Assembly: GCA_039180525.1 (NCBI GenBank)
Contig: JBCDDF010000041.1
Location: 1 to 30,869 of the forward strand
Reading direction: 5' to 3'
DNA from: Halovulum sp039180525
GTDB taxonomy: Bacteria > Pseudomonadota > Alphaproteobacteria > Rhodobacterales > Rhodobacteraceae
DNA: 30,869 nucleotides
Below are positions 30,822 through 30,869 of the stretch, piece after piece. The position numbers were made by a program, and so were the translations under genes. Position 1 is the stretch's first letter; each line of letters opens with the position of its first letter. The notes under the pieces are model-generated. The model did no database searches and had not been told where the DNA came from. It was given only the letters and a program-made list of their open reading frames with translations.

Positions 30822-30869
30822 CTTCTTTGGTCCAGAAATATCCCGGGGGGTGCGGGGGGCTGGCCCCCC
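30822..30869 (+). repeat. TTCTTTGKTCC intergenic repeat, copy 3 (runs off the window)
   Basis: CTTCTTTGGTCCAGAAATA is followed by TCCCGGGGGG and a GGGGGG/CCCCCC hairpin reaching the window end. It closely matches 16871-16918. It lies 8 bases after the phosphatase stop, so the hairpin may act on its mRNA. Confidence 0.75.

Noticed and set aside
1..30869. tRNA or rRNA gene
   Set aside because: No stretch with a tRNA cloverleaf or rRNA-like sequence was recognised, including at the element junction near 682.

Overview
This is a high-GC chromosomal window with GC-ending codons and typical alphaproteobacterial gene neighbourhoods: yidC-MOSC-engB-argB, pal-cpoB-tilS-ftsH, fhs-folD and rpsU next to COQ9. 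Protein sequences and gene order point to the Rhodobacterales (Rhodobacteraceae or roseobacter group). Almost everything from about 680 onward is ordinary core genome. The first ~680 bases are AT-richer and foreign.

Layout. 1-135: right end of an IS3-family insertion sequence. 107-544 (-): amino-terminal part of a probable tyrosine recombinase, cut off by that IS. About 545-682: AT-rich edge of an integrated element. 596-1348: ttcA, joined to the element exactly at its PP-loop codons, so its native 5' end is missing. 1421-3427: membrane EAL-domain c-di-GMP phosphodiesterase. 3428-4139: non-coding stretch with three ~95-bp tandem repeats. 4140-7985: tightly coupled yidC, MOSC protein, hexapeptide acetyltransferase and engB. 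7972-8508 (-): SPOR-like lipoprotein. 8591-13533: argB, a SixA-like phosphatase, and the Lhr-type helicase and PdeM nuclease of the ligase-associated DNA-damage module. 13930-16587 (-): folD and fhs. 16949-21724 (-): ftsH, tilS, cpoB, pal. 22086-22814 (-): trcR. 22942-23574: secreted RNase T2. 23882-25982 (-): SDR dehydrogenase and FAD amine/amino-acid oxidase. 26108-26509: rhodanese. 26797-28664 (-): quinone oxidoreductase and class IV aminotransferase. 28777-29490 (-): COQ9. 29637-29840: rpsU. 30058-30813: metallophosphatase.

The genes serve membrane protein insertion and quality control (YidC, FtsH), envelope integrity (Pal, CpoB), one-carbon metabolism (Fhs, FolD), arginine synthesis (ArgB), tRNA modification (TtcA, TilS), ribosome function (EngB, bS21), ubiquinone synthesis (COQ9), DNA repair (Lhr, PdeM) and signalling (EAL protein, TrcR).

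The most interesting signals are not protein genes. (1) A two-layer insertion: an integrative element in the PP-loop codons of ttcA, whose recombinase was later broken by an IS3 element. (2) A family of ~114-bp palindromic, TA-flanked repeats (four copies or partial copies) whose first bases form the TAG stop codon of argB, the helicase gene and rpsU. (3) A second repeat family (TTCTTTGKTCC core) with three copies. (4) Tandem repeats before yidC. (5) An alphaproteobacterial sigma-32-like promoter before ftsH. I see no tRNA, rRNA, CRISPR array or complete new defence system.
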